From the IMG/VR virus record IMGVR_UViG_3300007072_000012, positions 1-53,627 of that record: a stretch of 53,627 bases of DNA, one strand, 5' to 3'. Each line of letters begins with the position of its first letter. The first letter of the stretch is position 1. Of the stretch, positions 44,804 to 51,948 are shown piece by piece. Position numbers and translations under genes: made by a program. The stretch comes from a virus. The notes below the pieces were generated by a model. The model had not been told where the DNA came from. It saw nothing but the letters and a program-made list of their open reading frames with translations, and did no database searches.

Positions 44804-44983
44804 GTGAAAAATAAGAAGAAAAAACTTAAGTATGTTCTAAAGGCAGAAAGAGCCACTAATTTATTGTATGAACTATGTGAGAGATTAATTCAAAATGGTG
44901 TTTGGGATAAGTTTGTAACGATTGATTTGAATAAGTGGTTTGTAGAAACTAACATGAAGAAAATTAGTATTTTAAAGCAGTAA
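44804..44983 (+). CDS. Hypothetical protein with GTG start, 59 aa
   Basis: The frame begins at GTG (44804) with AAAGGAAAG upstream and encodes a basic helical protein (KNKKKKLKYVLKAERATNLL, then WDKFVTIDLNKWFVETNMKK). It starts 2 nt after the previous stop. Function unknown. Confidence 0.45.
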   Translation: MKNKKKKLKYVLKAERATNLLYELCERLIQNGVWDKFVTIDLNKWFVETNMKKISILKQ

Positions 44984-45024
44984 AAAGATAAACTAGAAAA
45001 ATCTCAACAAGAAGGAAAGTAAAC

Positions 45025-45255
45025 ATGTCTGCTATGAATTTGCGTCCAGAAACAGATAAAGCTGTTATGCACATTATGGATGTTTTTACTGGTGCAGATG
45101 GTGGTGCAGAATTTTGGAAGTTTCGAGTATTTATGGAAGAGTTTGACAAACGGGCATCTAATGGAGATACCGCAGCACAAGAGTTGATTAATGTTGTAAT
45201 AACATTTAATCATCTTCTTAATGTAAGTCAAAAAATATTTGATAAAAAGAATTGA
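45025..45255 (+). CDS. Hypothetical protein, 76 aa
   Basis: A 76-aa helical protein (MSAMNLRPETDKAVMHIMDVF...FKRVFMEEFDKRASNG in outline), AAGGAAAG before the ATG. Its TGA overlaps the -35 of the next promoter. Function unknown. Confidence 0.55.
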   Translation: MSAMNLRPETDKAVMHIMDVFTGADGGAEFWKFRVFMEEFDKRASNGDTAAQELINVVITFNHLLNVSQKIFDKKN

Positions 45256-45280
45256 CAAATGCCATTCTTGTCTGTATAAT
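45252..45280 (+). promoter_or_regulatory. Promoter for 45307 gene and tRNA-Leu
   Basis: -35 TTGACA (45252-45257), -10 TATAAT (45275-45280), spacer 17. No other promoter is seen before the tRNA-Leu. Confidence 0.75.
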
Positions 45281-45306
45281 TTAGATAAGAAAGGTAGGGA
45301 AAAACA

Positions 45307-45510
45307 ATGTACGTTAGTCCGAATTTCAAGACTAAGAAGGCGTTGAAGGAAGCTGTAAACGCTGGTCAGACGGTTCAAGTTTTCTCCCCCGGTCCATTTC
45401 CTGCCCCAACGCAGGGTAAGACTTGCGTAGAAGGTCCACACTATCCAGAACCGCATAAGTGGTATGCGGAAGTGGAAATTAAGAATGGAATTGTCATAAA
45501 GGTTAAGTAG
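45307..45510 (+). CDS. Hypothetical protein, 67 aa
   Basis: A 67-aa protein with TKKALKEAVNAGQTVQVFSPGPFPAPTQGKTCVEGPHYPEPHKW, the look of a small beta protein found in many phages (the SPGPFPAPxxGxxxxEGPHYPxPHxWYAxV segment). RBS AAAGGTAGGGAAA. Conserved but function unknown. Confidence 0.65.
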   Translation: MYVSPNFKTKKALKEAVNAGQTVQVFSPGPFPAPTQGKTCVEGPHYPEPHKWYAEVEIKNGIVIKVK

Positions 45511-45548
45511 AAGTTGATTTTGTAGTTGCTCATTGAAAATTCAAATAT

Positions 45549-45841
45549 GCCGGAATGGCGGAACAGGAAGACGCTACGGACTTTTTAATGGGTCGCTTAT
45601 AGGGAAACCTATAAGTAAGTAACCTGTCAAATTCGGTAAACGCTGAAATGCCAATACCGAGCTAACTGCACTAAGTGCAGGAATGTGTAGAGACTAAACG
45701 GCAGGAATCTAAACCTAGAGATAGGCATGATTAAGATATAGTCCAGACCACAAACCTAACAGGGTAGCGAAAGCTATAGTGGTAGGTAAAATCCGTTCTC
45801 CCCAAAAGGAGGTGTGGGTTCAAATCCCACTTCCGGCACCA
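45549..45841 (+). tRNA. tRNA-Leu (anticodon UAA) interrupted by a group I intron
   Basis: Exon 1 begins GCCGGAATGGCGGAACAGG with a long leucine-type D-arm and reaches ACGGACT (to 45582). Exon 2 from 45787 reads TAAAATCCGT, then a long variable arm (TCTCC...GGAG), T-arm GTGGG-TTCAAAT-CCCAC, TTCCGGC, A and CCA. Joined, the anticodon loop is CTTAAAA, anticodon TAA. The intron lies at the 5' side of the anticodon; the T-run makes the 5' junction ambiguous by a base or so. Confidence 0.85.
45583..45786 (+). other. Group I intron (204 nt) in tRNA-Leu
   Basis: The core elements are visible: GTAGAGACTAAACGGCAG (P7/R-like region, about 45688-45705) and AAGATATAGTCC (S-like region, about 45734-45745), the same signature as in T-even phage introns. 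The intron follows a U and ends in G, as the class requires. Too short to encode a nuclease itself; two HNH genes lie just downstream on the other strand. Confidence 0.8.
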
Positions 45842-45843
45842 TT

Positions 45844-46218
45844 TTACCAATAATTTTTGGTTAAAAGATTACCATGATATTTTCTATGACAATTATTACA
45901 TAAACAAACACATTTTTCAATTTCTTTTAAAATTTCTTCTTTAGTATGATTTTTGTATTTTGATAATGAAAATTTTTTCCTTTCAGGATTTTTATGATGA
46001 AAGTCTAAACAGGGTAATCTAGACTCACCACAAACTAAACATTTTTGTTTTTGGCTATTTATTGCAGGTAATTTTTCTTGTTTTTGTTTCTTATAGGATT
46101 GTTTATTTCTTTGTTTAGAGTACTCTCTACATGTGCCACAAAGACCATCTTTTTTAGCTATTGATTTATTAAATTGATCCAAACTTAAAAATTGTTTACA
46201 AACATTACATTGTTTCAT
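45844..46218 (-). CDS. HNH endonuclease (homing-type)
   Basis: A 124-aa protein. N-terminal CNVCKQFLSLDQF...CGTC is a zinc knuckle, and CLVCGES...LDFHHKNPERK...CVCLCNNCHRKYH is the His-Asn-His catalytic region with its structural Cys pairs. Its stop is just after the tRNA-Leu CCA. Such nucleases often promote intron homing, so it may support the adjacent intron. Confidence 0.82.
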   Translation of the reverse strand: MKQCNVCKQFLSLDQFNKSIAKKDGLCGTCREYSKQRNKQSYKKQKQEKLPAINSQKQKCLVCGESRLPCLDFHHKNPERKKFSLSKYKNHTKEEILKEIEKCVCLCNNCHRKYHGNLLTKNYW

Positions 46219-46546
46219 TTAGTTTTATCCATCCTGCCCCAACAAGCCTATGACAGTTACCACATAAACAAATACATTTCTCAATTTCTTTTAATAAAAT
46301 ATCTTTTTTACAAGAAGTTCTACTAAAACAAAAATCAAATAATTTTTTAGATGGGTCTTTATGATGAAAGTCAATACAAATTTTTTCAGACTCTCCGCAA
46401 ACTACACAAGGTGTTTTCTGATTATTTACAAACTGTTTAAGTTTTTGTCTATATTCTAATTTATATTGTTTTTGTTTTTCAGAAATTTGTCTTTTTTTCC
46501 ATTTATGTTTATTCTTTTTATAATAGTTGCGCATATAAATACGCAT
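46205..46546 (-). CDS. HNH endonuclease, likely missing its N terminus by frameshift
   Basis: The frame gives 113 aa with CVVCGESEKICIDFHHKDPSK and CICLCGNCHRLVGAGW, the HNH core. Upstream, ATG 46632 starts MKLCSKCKK, and in the reading frame of this gene FEDFEFKKPTICKYC follows, matching the N-terminal knuckle of its neighbour. The two are separated by one missing base in a run of seven T (46605-46611). Overlaps the other HNH gene by 14 nt. Confidence 0.75.
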   Translation of the reverse strand: MRIYMRNYYKKNKHKWKKRQISEKQKQYKLEYRQKLKQFVNNQKTPCVVCGESEKICIDFHHKDPSKKLFDFCFSRTSCKKDILLKEIEKCICLCGNCHRLVGAGWIKLNETM

Positions 46547-46709
46547 ATAATTGTTATAACAATATTTACAGATTGTCGGTTTTTTAAATTCAAAGTCTTC
46601 AAAATTTTTTTACATTTGCTACAAAGTTTCATTTTGTCTCTCCTAAAAGAATATAATCCTAAAAAGACTCGAAACAGGAGAAGATTCTTAACCTCTCAAA
46701 TAATTTTTC

Positions 46710-46737
46710 TTGACAAGTGAGACTTAGTTTGTATAAT
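46710..46737 (+). promoter_or_regulatory. Promoter of the 46744 structured RNA
   Basis: -35 TTGACA (46710-46715), -10 TATAAT (46732-46737), spacer 16. The RNA's first paired base is about 7 nt beyond. Confidence 0.75.
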
Positions 46738-46743
46738 AGAAAT

Positions 46744-46900
46744 GGGCAGTCTGATGACGTGAGGAATTACGACCACTAGTAGCAAAGTAGCCTAGTACAA
46801 AGTTGGCTGAATTTCCTTGGTCGGAACGTTCAGAACTTAACTAGGTGAAAGGCCATACTAGGTAGTTCTCCATTGAGGGTCTGATTCCCTCATGCCCTTA
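46744..46900 (+). ncRNA. Structured RNA with tRNA-like 5' and 3' ends
   Basis: It begins GGGCAGTCTGATGACGTGAGG and ends with GAGGG-TCTGATT-CCCTC followed by ATGCCC. So GGGCA can pair with TGCCC, next to a T-arm-like stem-loop. Inside, CGACCA (about 46773) can pair with TGGTCG (about 46819), and GAACT...CTAG with CTAG...AGTTC further on. There is no ORF of note. It could be a degraded tRNA or an unrelated regulatory RNA feeding into the gene at 46933. Confidence 0.45.
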
Positions 46901-46932
46901 AAAAGGATCGTGTAAATAAAAGGAATAATAAA

Positions 46933-47382
46933 ATGACTGAAGAACTTGAAAGAGAAGTTATTGCGTTGTTAAAAGAAATTACTTCTTATAACAATATTTT
47001 TTCAGCAAAAGCTGAAAAGATTCTAAGTGAGCTAAAAGGTATTAAGGCTATTATTTTCAATGTGGGTACTGATACTCTTGATGAATATGAATTAGAGAAG
47101 CTTTATCTAAAAGCTGATGATGTAGTAATTTATAAGTATGAACAGGGTGCATATGATGGTAATGGAATTATTGTAGTTAAACACGGTAATGGTTCTGTAC
47201 AATATGCAAATCTTGGTCATTGCTCATGTTATGGTCCTACTGACCAAGTAACATGGAGTGACATTTCATTAGAGGCTTTACTTGATAATAAAGACGACCT
47301 TGGTCGCCGACGTACTCCAAACGATTATGATTACAGTATGTGGAATGTTATTTGTGAAAAAGCTAGAGAGATTTGGAGCTAA
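46933..47382 (+). CDS. Hypothetical protein, 149 aa
   Basis: A 149-aa protein: helical N terminus (EELEREVIALLKEITSYNNIFSAK), then an alpha/beta region ending in acidic and aromatic residues (YDYSMWNVICEKAREIW). Similar helix plus sheet layouts occur in small phage regulators; not recognised. RBS AAAGGAATA. Confidence 0.55.
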   Translation: MTEELEREVIALLKEITSYNNIFSAKAEKILSELKGIKAIIFNVGTDTLDEYELEKLYLKADDVVIYKYEQGAYDGNGIIVVKHGNGSVQYANLGHCSCYGPTDQVTWSDISLEALLDNKDDLGRRRTPNDYDYSMWNVICEKAREIWS

Positions 47383-47407
47383 TATAAAATAAAGGAGAAA
47401 CAAAATC

Positions 47408-47656
47408 ATGGCAAATGTTGAATTTAGCAACAATAGGATTCGTGAAGTAACCGCGAAAGAAATGAAAAATGGTCAGGTTGGAGTTATTACAAGTAGTGAG
47501 GGTACTTCAGGTAATTTTACTGGACGTGTTGTTATGAAAATTCATGATGATATGTTAGTTTTGCTTGATAATGGTGATTTTTGGCGTTACGCAAGTGAAA
47601 TGCGTATTAAAATTCATATTTTTGATAAAAATGAACCTGTTGTATTAACTAACTAA
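47408..47656 (+). CDS. GQVGVI-family small protein (paralogue of 35070 gene)
   Basis: An 82-aa protein sharing GQVGVI, VVMKIHDDMLVLLDNGDFWR with the minus-strand gene at 35070-35327. The shared core, on the two opposite early arms, points to an old duplication. AAAGGAGAAA precedes the ATG. Function unknown. Confidence 0.6.
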   Translation: MANVEFSNNRIREVTAKEMKNGQVGVITSSEGTSGNFTGRVVMKIHDDMLVLLDNGDFWRYASEMRIKIHIFDKNEPVVLTN

Positions 47657-47673
47657 AAATAATTAATTTTCTC

Positions 47674-47701
47674 TTGACAAAATGGAATTAGCCTGTATAA
47701 T
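47674..47701 (+). promoter_or_regulatory. Promoter for 47721 gene
   Basis: -35 TTGACA (47674-47679), -10 TATAAT (47696-47701), spacer 16. Confidence 0.75.
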
Positions 47702-47720
47702 TTAACTAAGGAGAGGAATC

Positions 47721-48236
47721 ATGAAAATTATGCTTCGTGTTGGTGACACCGTGCAGTGGTATAAGAATACTGCGGTACATAGGATTACAAAGATTGAAGA
47801 TGGTAAGATTTATTATCATGATACTACCAATAACTATGATACAAAGAACGCCGTCATTAATGCCATTAAAGATGGTTTTATGTTCAAATATACACCAGTT
47901 AAGGTAAAGAAGGAGAAGAAGGTAGAAAATAAAGTTATCAAGCTGGCAAATATTCCTTCAGTTTTGAAAAAGTCTAATGGCAAGATTTTCACAGTTGCAT
48001 TCTATAAGCGTTCTGACGGTTCAGTGCGTGTAATGAATGCTAGATTGAAGGTTCAAAAGAATCTCACTGGTCAAGGCATGTCATATAATGCCAAGAACTA
48101 TAACCTTATGACTGTCTTTGACATGCAGAAGAACGATTACCGTACTGTGGACCTTACTACTGTTATTTGGGCAAAGGTTAATGGCAAGATGTATACCGTT
48201 GACATGCTAGATTTGACTTTTAGTACTGCACGATAG
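47721..48236 (+). CDS. SH3-barrel-like phage protein (DUF2693 type)
   Basis: A 171-aa protein. The second half has KIFTVAFYKRSDGSVRVMNA, RLKVQKNLTGQGMSYNAKNY and NLMTVFDMQKNDYRTVDLTT, the pattern of the small phage and mobile-element family annotated DUF2693 (FTVxFxKRxDGxxRxM...YD...L..V.D.....YR...L). The first half looks like a second small barrel (GDTVQWYKNTAVHRITKIEDGKI). Function unknown. Confidence 0.65.
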   Translation: MKIMLRVGDTVQWYKNTAVHRITKIEDGKIYYHDTTNNYDTKNAVINAIKDGFMFKYTPVKVKKEKKVENKVIKLANIPSVLKKSNGKIFTVAFYKRSDGSVRVMNARLKVQKNLTGQGMSYNAKNYNLMTVFDMQKNDYRTVDLTTVIWAKVNGKMYTVDMLDLTFSTAR

Positions 48237-48244
48237 TTGTAAAA

Positions 48245-48392
48245 CAGACTAGAACGCTATTGGTGGTAACTTCTAGTCTGATTATACCTCCTGAGAAGTT
48301 AGTGCAAATTATGAGGAATTGCACAAACCGCCATAGCTTCTCAGATTAGATAATGGCATACTGGCCCATCCAAGGCAAGTATGCCATTTTTA
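48245..48392 (+). ncRNA. Structured 3' UTR RNA with kissing-loop and terminator
   Basis: P1 pairs CAGACTAGAA (48245-48254) with TTCTAGTCTG (48271-48280). P2 pairs CTGAGAAG (48291-48298) with CTTCTCAG (48337-48344) and encloses GTGCAA/TTGCAC. The P1 loop TGGTGG (48261-48266) can pair with CCGCCA (48328-48333) of P2, extended by CTA/TAG, making a kissing or pseudoknot contact. P4, ATGGCATACT (48353-48362) with AGTATGCCAT (48378-48387) and a T-run, is a terminator. Such a compact fold may resist 3' decay or sense something. Confidence 0.55.
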
Positions 48393-48396
48393 TTTG
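48353..48396 (+). terminator. Intrinsic terminator
   Basis: A 10-bp perfect stem ATGGCATACT/AGTATGCCAT followed by TTTTTATTT. Confidence 0.8.
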
Positions 48397-48408
48397 TAGT
48401 AATTCTTC

Positions 48409-48437
48409 TTGACAAACCATAGTTCAGTCTGTATAAT
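48409..48437 (+). promoter_or_regulatory. Promoter for 48458 gene
   Basis: -35 TTGACA (48409-48414), -10 TATAAT (48432-48437), spacer 17. Confidence 0.75.
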
Positions 48438-48457
48438 ATCAATAGGAGATAACAAAT

Positions 48458-48631
48458 ATGCTAAAGATAATTAAAAAGGGAAAGATACCAAACCAAGACA
48501 AAGAAGTAACTTGTGGGTATTGTAACACAGTTTTTACATATAATCAAGAAGATGTTGAATGTGACGACAGACCTTGTGCAATGCCTTTTGTTATTTGTCC
48601 TTTGTGTGGAAAACATGTGAAAACTATGTAA
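48458..48631 (+). CDS. Small zinc-ribbon protein, 57 aa
   Basis: Complete frame with AGGAGA ahead of the ATG. It has CGYCNTVF and CPLCGKH, a typical two-knuckle zinc ribbon, with an extra CDDRPC between. Probably nucleic-acid or protein binding by analogy. Confidence 0.6.
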   Translation: MLKIIKKGKIPNQDKEVTCGYCNTVFTYNQEDVECDDRPCAMPFVICPLCGKHVKTM

Positions 48632-48641
48632 GGACAATAAA

Positions 48642-48875
48642 ATGAAGATGGAATATAACAAGTATGGAGTGTTGACGGGTGAAGGCAGAGAATTAAAAGA
48701 TAAGATTATGTCATTGTTGAAAACAGAGATTAAAAGCAATTGTGAAGATATGACTAATGTGGACCTTCGTTTGCTTGAGCAGGAACTTACTACATCTTTG
48801 AACGCTTTTTTTGGTGAGCAAAGGTTGATGAAAGCTACAAAACTACACATGCAAGAACGAAAAGAATCACACTAA
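48642..48875 (+). CDS. Hypothetical helical protein, 77 aa
   Basis: A 77-aa charged helical protein (GEGRELKDKIMSLLKTEIKSN...LRLLEQELTTSLNAFFGEQRLMKA). Its TAA overlaps the next ATG. Function unknown. Confidence 0.55.
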   Translation: MKMEYNKYGVLTGEGRELKDKIMSLLKTEIKSNCEDMTNVDLRLLEQELTTSLNAFFGEQRLMKATKLHMQERKESH

Positions 48876-49099
48876 TGCCATACAAAGGCTACTCTGAATC
48901 CGGTGTAGAGAAGAAACAAGGTTTCAGTGTTGAACTTATTGGTGGTCCTTTTGATGGTGATAAACGAACTATTACTCACCCCAAAATTGGAACTACCCTA
49001 TATTTCTCATTTAATAATAGGTATACTGCGACCTATAAATTTAAGGTTAAGAACAGGAAATTCTTTGCATACTATGATGGAGGTTATAAGACAAAATGA
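48875..49099 (+). CDS. Hypothetical protein, 74 aa
   Basis: A 74-aa beta-rich protein (GFSVELIGGPFDGDKRTITHPKIGTTLYFSF). The GGPFDG segment followed by a small sheet recurs in many phage and bacterial hypotheticals. It overlaps the next gene as ATGA. Confidence 0.6.
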   Translation: MPYKGYSESGVEKKQGFSVELIGGPFDGDKRTITHPKIGTTLYFSFNNRYTATYKFKVKNRKFFAYYDGGYKTK

Positions 49100-49275
49100 C
49101 TAAACAAGAAAAAGAAAGACATAGTGCTGATTTAACTAAAGCCGAAGAAAAGCTTAAAGAACTTGAATTAGCTACAAAACGAATTGGTTTGTTTGAACTA
49201 TCACAAGAACTACAATATATTAGAGGTAGTGTTTCTTTTACGGCTTATATATTAAAAGGAGAGATTGAAAAATGA
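49096..49275 (+). CDS. Hypothetical coiled-coil protein, 59 aa
   Basis: Complete small frame overlapping both neighbours as ATGA. Heptad-rich (MTKQEKERHSADLTKAEEKL, KELELATKRIGLFELSQELQ). Function unknown. Confidence 0.55.
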   Translation: MTKQEKERHSADLTKAEEKLKELELATKRIGLFELSQELQYIRGSVSFTAYILKGEIEK

Positions 49276-49511
49276 ATATAACAGATAAATTCGGAAAGAT
49301 ACTACAATTATTGGCAGAAATTAGACAAGACATTGTTAGTGAAGAGCCTAAAATGGTTAATCCTCATAAACGTTGGGCCAATCAAGCAATTAGTGATTTA
49401 AAAGAACTAGAGCGAGTTTTAGCTAGTGATTTTGCAATTATGACAAAGGTTGACACAGTAATTCCTACTATCACTGAACTTAGGGAAAAATGGAATAGGA
49501 AGGACGTATAA
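49272..49511 (+). CDS. Hypothetical helical protein, 79 aa
   Basis: A 79-aa helical protein (DKFGKILQLLAEIRQDIVSEEP, NQAISDLKELERVLASDFAIM). AAAAGGAGAG precedes the ATG. Same transcript as 48458-49708. Function unknown. Confidence 0.55.
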   Translation: MNITDKFGKILQLLAEIRQDIVSEEPKMVNPHKRWANQAISDLKELERVLASDFAIMTKVDTVIPTITELREKWNRKDV

Positions 49512-49708
49512 TGGACTTCTTTTTACTTTGTATAACAATTATGGTCTTTAATATAGTCTACGTTGCTGGACCTATGCTTGCAATAAGCAAAATGAAAGAA
49601 GTCCCTTGGACACGAACTTGGAATATTAAAAGTTTCAGTTTACTTGTATATCTGCTAGGATTACAGATATATGCTCTTTTGTTTTTGTTACCCAATTTTT
49701 ATAGATAA
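49511..49708 (+). CDS. Two-helix membrane protein, 65 aa
   Basis: Residues 2-20 (FFLLCITIMVFNIVYVAGP) and 41-60 (FSLLVYLLGLQIYALLFLL) are hydrophobic, with a short basic loop between. Small holin-like proteins have this shape, but it sits among early-type genes. Function unknown. Confidence 0.5.
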   Translation: MDFFLLCITIMVFNIVYVAGPMLAISKMKEVPWTRTWNIKSFSLLVYLLGLQIYALLFLLPNFYR

Positions 49709-49714
49709 TAATTC

Positions 49715-49743
49715 TTGACATTTGGGTTGGAGGCTTGTATAAT
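49715..49743 (+). promoter_or_regulatory. Promoter for 49772 gene
   Basis: -35 TTGACA (49715-49720), -10 TATAAT (49738-49743), spacer 17. Confidence 0.75.
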
Positions 49744-49771
49744 GAGAAATAAGAAAGGTAGGAAAAAGAAA

Positions 49772-49960
49772 ATGACTAAGCAAGCCGAAAACGCAAAGAC
49801 GGGTGCTGCTGCTATGGCACATAGCACGTATAATCGGAAAACTGTAATTGATTCCAATAAGCGTGAAAAGCTTCATCAGATTCGTGAACGGGAAATGGAT
49901 GAAGAGATTCGTGATGCTCTTGCCATTAATGTTGATGAATACGCAGATTGGGATTTTTGA
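49772..49960 (+). CDS. Hypothetical protein, 62 aa
   Basis: I start this at MTKQAENAKTGAAAMAHSTY (49772), after AAGAAAGGTAGGAAAA; an upstream ATG lies inside the promoter. The product is helical and charged, acidic at the end. A 10-codon frame (MCYFSNKWDI) with GAGG follows immediately and may or may not be translated. Confidence 0.5.
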   Translation: MTKQAENAKTGAAAMAHSTYNRKTVIDSNKREKLHQIREREMDEEIRDALAINVDEYADWDF

Positions 49961-50005
49961 GGAACAAAAATGTGTTACTTTAGTAACAAGTGGGATATTT
50001 AATTT

Positions 50006-50206
50006 ATGCTTAAACTAGAATCAAGTTATGGTATTAAAATACGTTGGCTTCATTGTGATTTTTGTGATAATATTTATAAATATTATCGTCAAACAAATAT
50101 TTGTAGTGGCTGGCAGGCTAGAAAAGTCCGTCATAAAGCGAAAGAAGATGGTTGGATAAGGAAAAAGAAAAAGGATGTGTGTACTAGGTGTCATAATTTT
50201 ATTTAA
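50006..50206 (+). CDS. Zinc-finger-like basic protein, 66 aa
   Basis: A 66-aa protein with CDFCDN near residue 16 and CTRCHNF at the end, separated by a basic helix (GWQARKVRHKAKEDGWIRKKKK). Likely one split zinc ribbon. Weak ribosome-binding site. Function unknown. Confidence 0.5.
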   Translation: MLKLESSYGIKIRWLHCDFCDNIYKYYRQTNICSGWQARKVRHKAKEDGWIRKKKKDVCTRCHNFI

Positions 50207-50219
50207 TAATGATTAGTTC

Positions 50220-50248
50220 TTGACAAATGGCATTCCTGTTTGTATAAT
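50220..50248 (+). promoter_or_regulatory. Promoter for 50269 gene and RNA ligase
   Basis: -35 TTGACA (50220-50225), -10 TATAAT (50243-50248), spacer 17. Confidence 0.75.
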
Positions 50249-50268
50249 ACATATAGAAAGGGAATGAT

Positions 50269-50790
50269 ATGAAAAAGCTGAATCGAATTGGACTCACTAA
50301 GAAAGAATGGATTGAGTTCATTACCGAATCAATGCGTCTTGTTAATACAGAAGTTAAGATAAGCTTTACTCCTGAAGGTGTTTATATTGGTGATTGGGCA
50401 TTGATTGGTTATGGTGAGGAAGTTGTTAAAGGTCTTGAAGATTGTCTTCAGCGTGGATATACTCTCACAACATTTTCTTCGACTTATTCTTATATCAGTG
50501 GATATGATACCATTGACCAAGAACACGGATTCTTTAGAACGCCATTTGATGTTATTAGAAAACTTTGTAATATACGGCTTGAATACCAACTTTCTTCCGT
50601 ATATGAAACGGTAACATACCAAAGGCAGAAAGCAGAAGAAGAGAAGGCATATATGGAACTTGAAGAGTACTATGCACAACAACTAGCGGAAGAACAAATG
50701 AAACAGGCTGATGAAATAATGGAAGCTATGGATGAGGCTGATGAAGAATATTTTGAACGACGCAATAAGCAAGCACTAAAGGGTTTATAA
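50269..50790 (+). CDS. Hypothetical protein with acidic coiled-coil end, 173 aa
   Basis: The first 110 residues are alpha/beta; the last 60 (RQKAEEEKAYMELEEYYAQQLAEEQMKQADEIMEAMDEADEE in outline) are a long acidic coiled coil. It is directly followed by the RNA ligase gene (no gap), so the two may act together. Not recognised. Confidence 0.55.
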   Translation: MKKLNRIGLTKKEWIEFITESMRLVNTEVKISFTPEGVYIGDWALIGYGEEVVKGLEDCLQRGYTLTTFSSTYSYISGYDTIDQEHGFFRTPFDVIRKLCNIRLEYQLSSVYETVTYQRQKAEEEKAYMELEEYYAQQLAEEQMKQADEIMEAMDEADEEYFERRNKQALKGL

Positions 50791-51921
50791 ATGATTTCTG
50801 AAACTCCCCTACAGGCATATCTACGCTCTGTCACTAAAGAACATAATGCAGAGTTGGCATTAGAGTTACTTACAACAAAGTATGGTATTAATGTTTATAA
50901 GCATCCTACTCTGCCTCTGGTTGGGTTTAAATATAATCAAATTGAATCTCCTAAGTATGATCCTATCGTTCGCTGGTCACGTGGAACTGTGTTGGAATAT
51001 GAAACATGGAACCTAGTGGCACAGGGAATGAAGCGTTTTTATAATTGGGGCGAGTCTCCAATTGAAATGGAAATGTTCAATTGGAACTTCTTTCAAGCTA
51101 CAGGCAAAGAAGACGGAAGCTTAATACTTCTCTATAATTATAATAATGAATGGCATGTAAACACTTCTGGTTCATTTGGTTTTGGTACAATTAATGACAC
51201 AAATATTATTTGGCGTGATTTATTTTGGAAAACATTTGAAAAGCAGGGAATGCGACGAGATATATTGGTTAAAGGGTTAACCTATATTTTTGAGCTTTGC
51301 AGTCCTTATAACAAAGTTGTACGTTTATACACTGAACCTAAACTGTTTCATATTACAACATTTATAGATGATAAAGAAATTGGACTGCCATATGGAGAGG
51401 CTATTGGTTGTACTCCTGTAACTACTTATGCACTAAATAGTTATGAAGATGTTGTTGCCTTCATTAAAGAAAAGGAGCACACAGATTCTACTTTTGAAGG
51501 ATTGGTATTACGAGACAATAATGGTATTCGTTTTAAAGTAAAGACTACCACTTATGTAAATTTGCACCATTTGCATGATAATGGTAATATTTACAGTCTA
51601 AAGCGATTAGTACCCATTGTGCTTAAAGCTGAACAGGATGAAGTTGCCGCTGTATTTCCTGAATTGCAGGATAAGTTTCAGGTTATTAAGGGACAGTTGG
51701 ATGGTATTTATAATAACCTGCGAGACTTGTGGGCATTCACTAAAGATATTGAAAACCAGAAAGACTTTGCGCTTGCCATTGCTGCGCATCCTATGAAAGG
51801 CTTGCTGTTTATGGTTCGCAAGGTGCATGGTAAGAATCAGACAGAGACACACCTAAAGAATCTTTGGTGTGATTCTGCTGATTTGATTTTGAAATATTAT
51901 GAGAATGTTCTTGACAAATAG
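50791..51921 (+). CDS. rnlA: T4 Rnl1-type RNA ligase
   Basis: This enzyme seals RNA breaks using ATP, in T4 repairing tRNA cut by host anticodon nucleases. Motif I is TGKEDGSLI, with the AMP-accepting Lys at residue 106. Motif IIIa is YIFELCSPYNKVV, motif IV is FEGLVLRDNN and motif V is RFKVKTTTY. The 376-aa length and the C-terminal helical part match T4 Rnl1 (374 aa). tRNA genes are nearby, which suits a tRNA-repair role by inference. Confidence 0.9.
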   Translation: MISETPLQAYLRSVTKEHNAELALELLTTKYGINVYKHPTLPLVGFKYNQIESPKYDPIVRWSRGTVLEYETWNLVAQGMKRFYNWGESPIEMEMFNWNFFQATGKEDGSLILLYNYNNEWHVNTSGSFGFGTINDTNIIWRDLFWKTFEKQGMRRDILVKGLTYIFELCSPYNKVVRLYTEPKLFHITTFIDDKEIGLPYGEAIGCTPVTTYALNSYEDVVAFIKEKEHTDSTFEGLVLRDNNGIRFKVKTTTYVNLHHLHDNGNIYSLKRLVPIVLKAEQDEVAAVFPELQDKFQVIKGQLDGIYNNLRDLWAFTKDIENQKDFALAIAAHPMKGLLFMVRKVHGKNQTETHLKNLWCDSADLILKYYENVLDK

Positions 51922-51938
51922 ATTTTATTCTGTATAAT
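51911..51938 (+). promoter_or_regulatory. Promoter for structured leader and 52039 gene
   Basis: -35 TTGACA (51911-51916), -10 TATAAT (51933-51938), spacer 16, overlapping the ligase 3' end. Confidence 0.75.
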
Positions 51939-51948
51939 CTTAATAAGA

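Noticed and set aside
46744-46790. Hammerhead ribozyme (CTGATGA present)
   Set aside because: The GAAA segment and the cleavage-site stem needed for the hammerhead core are missing.
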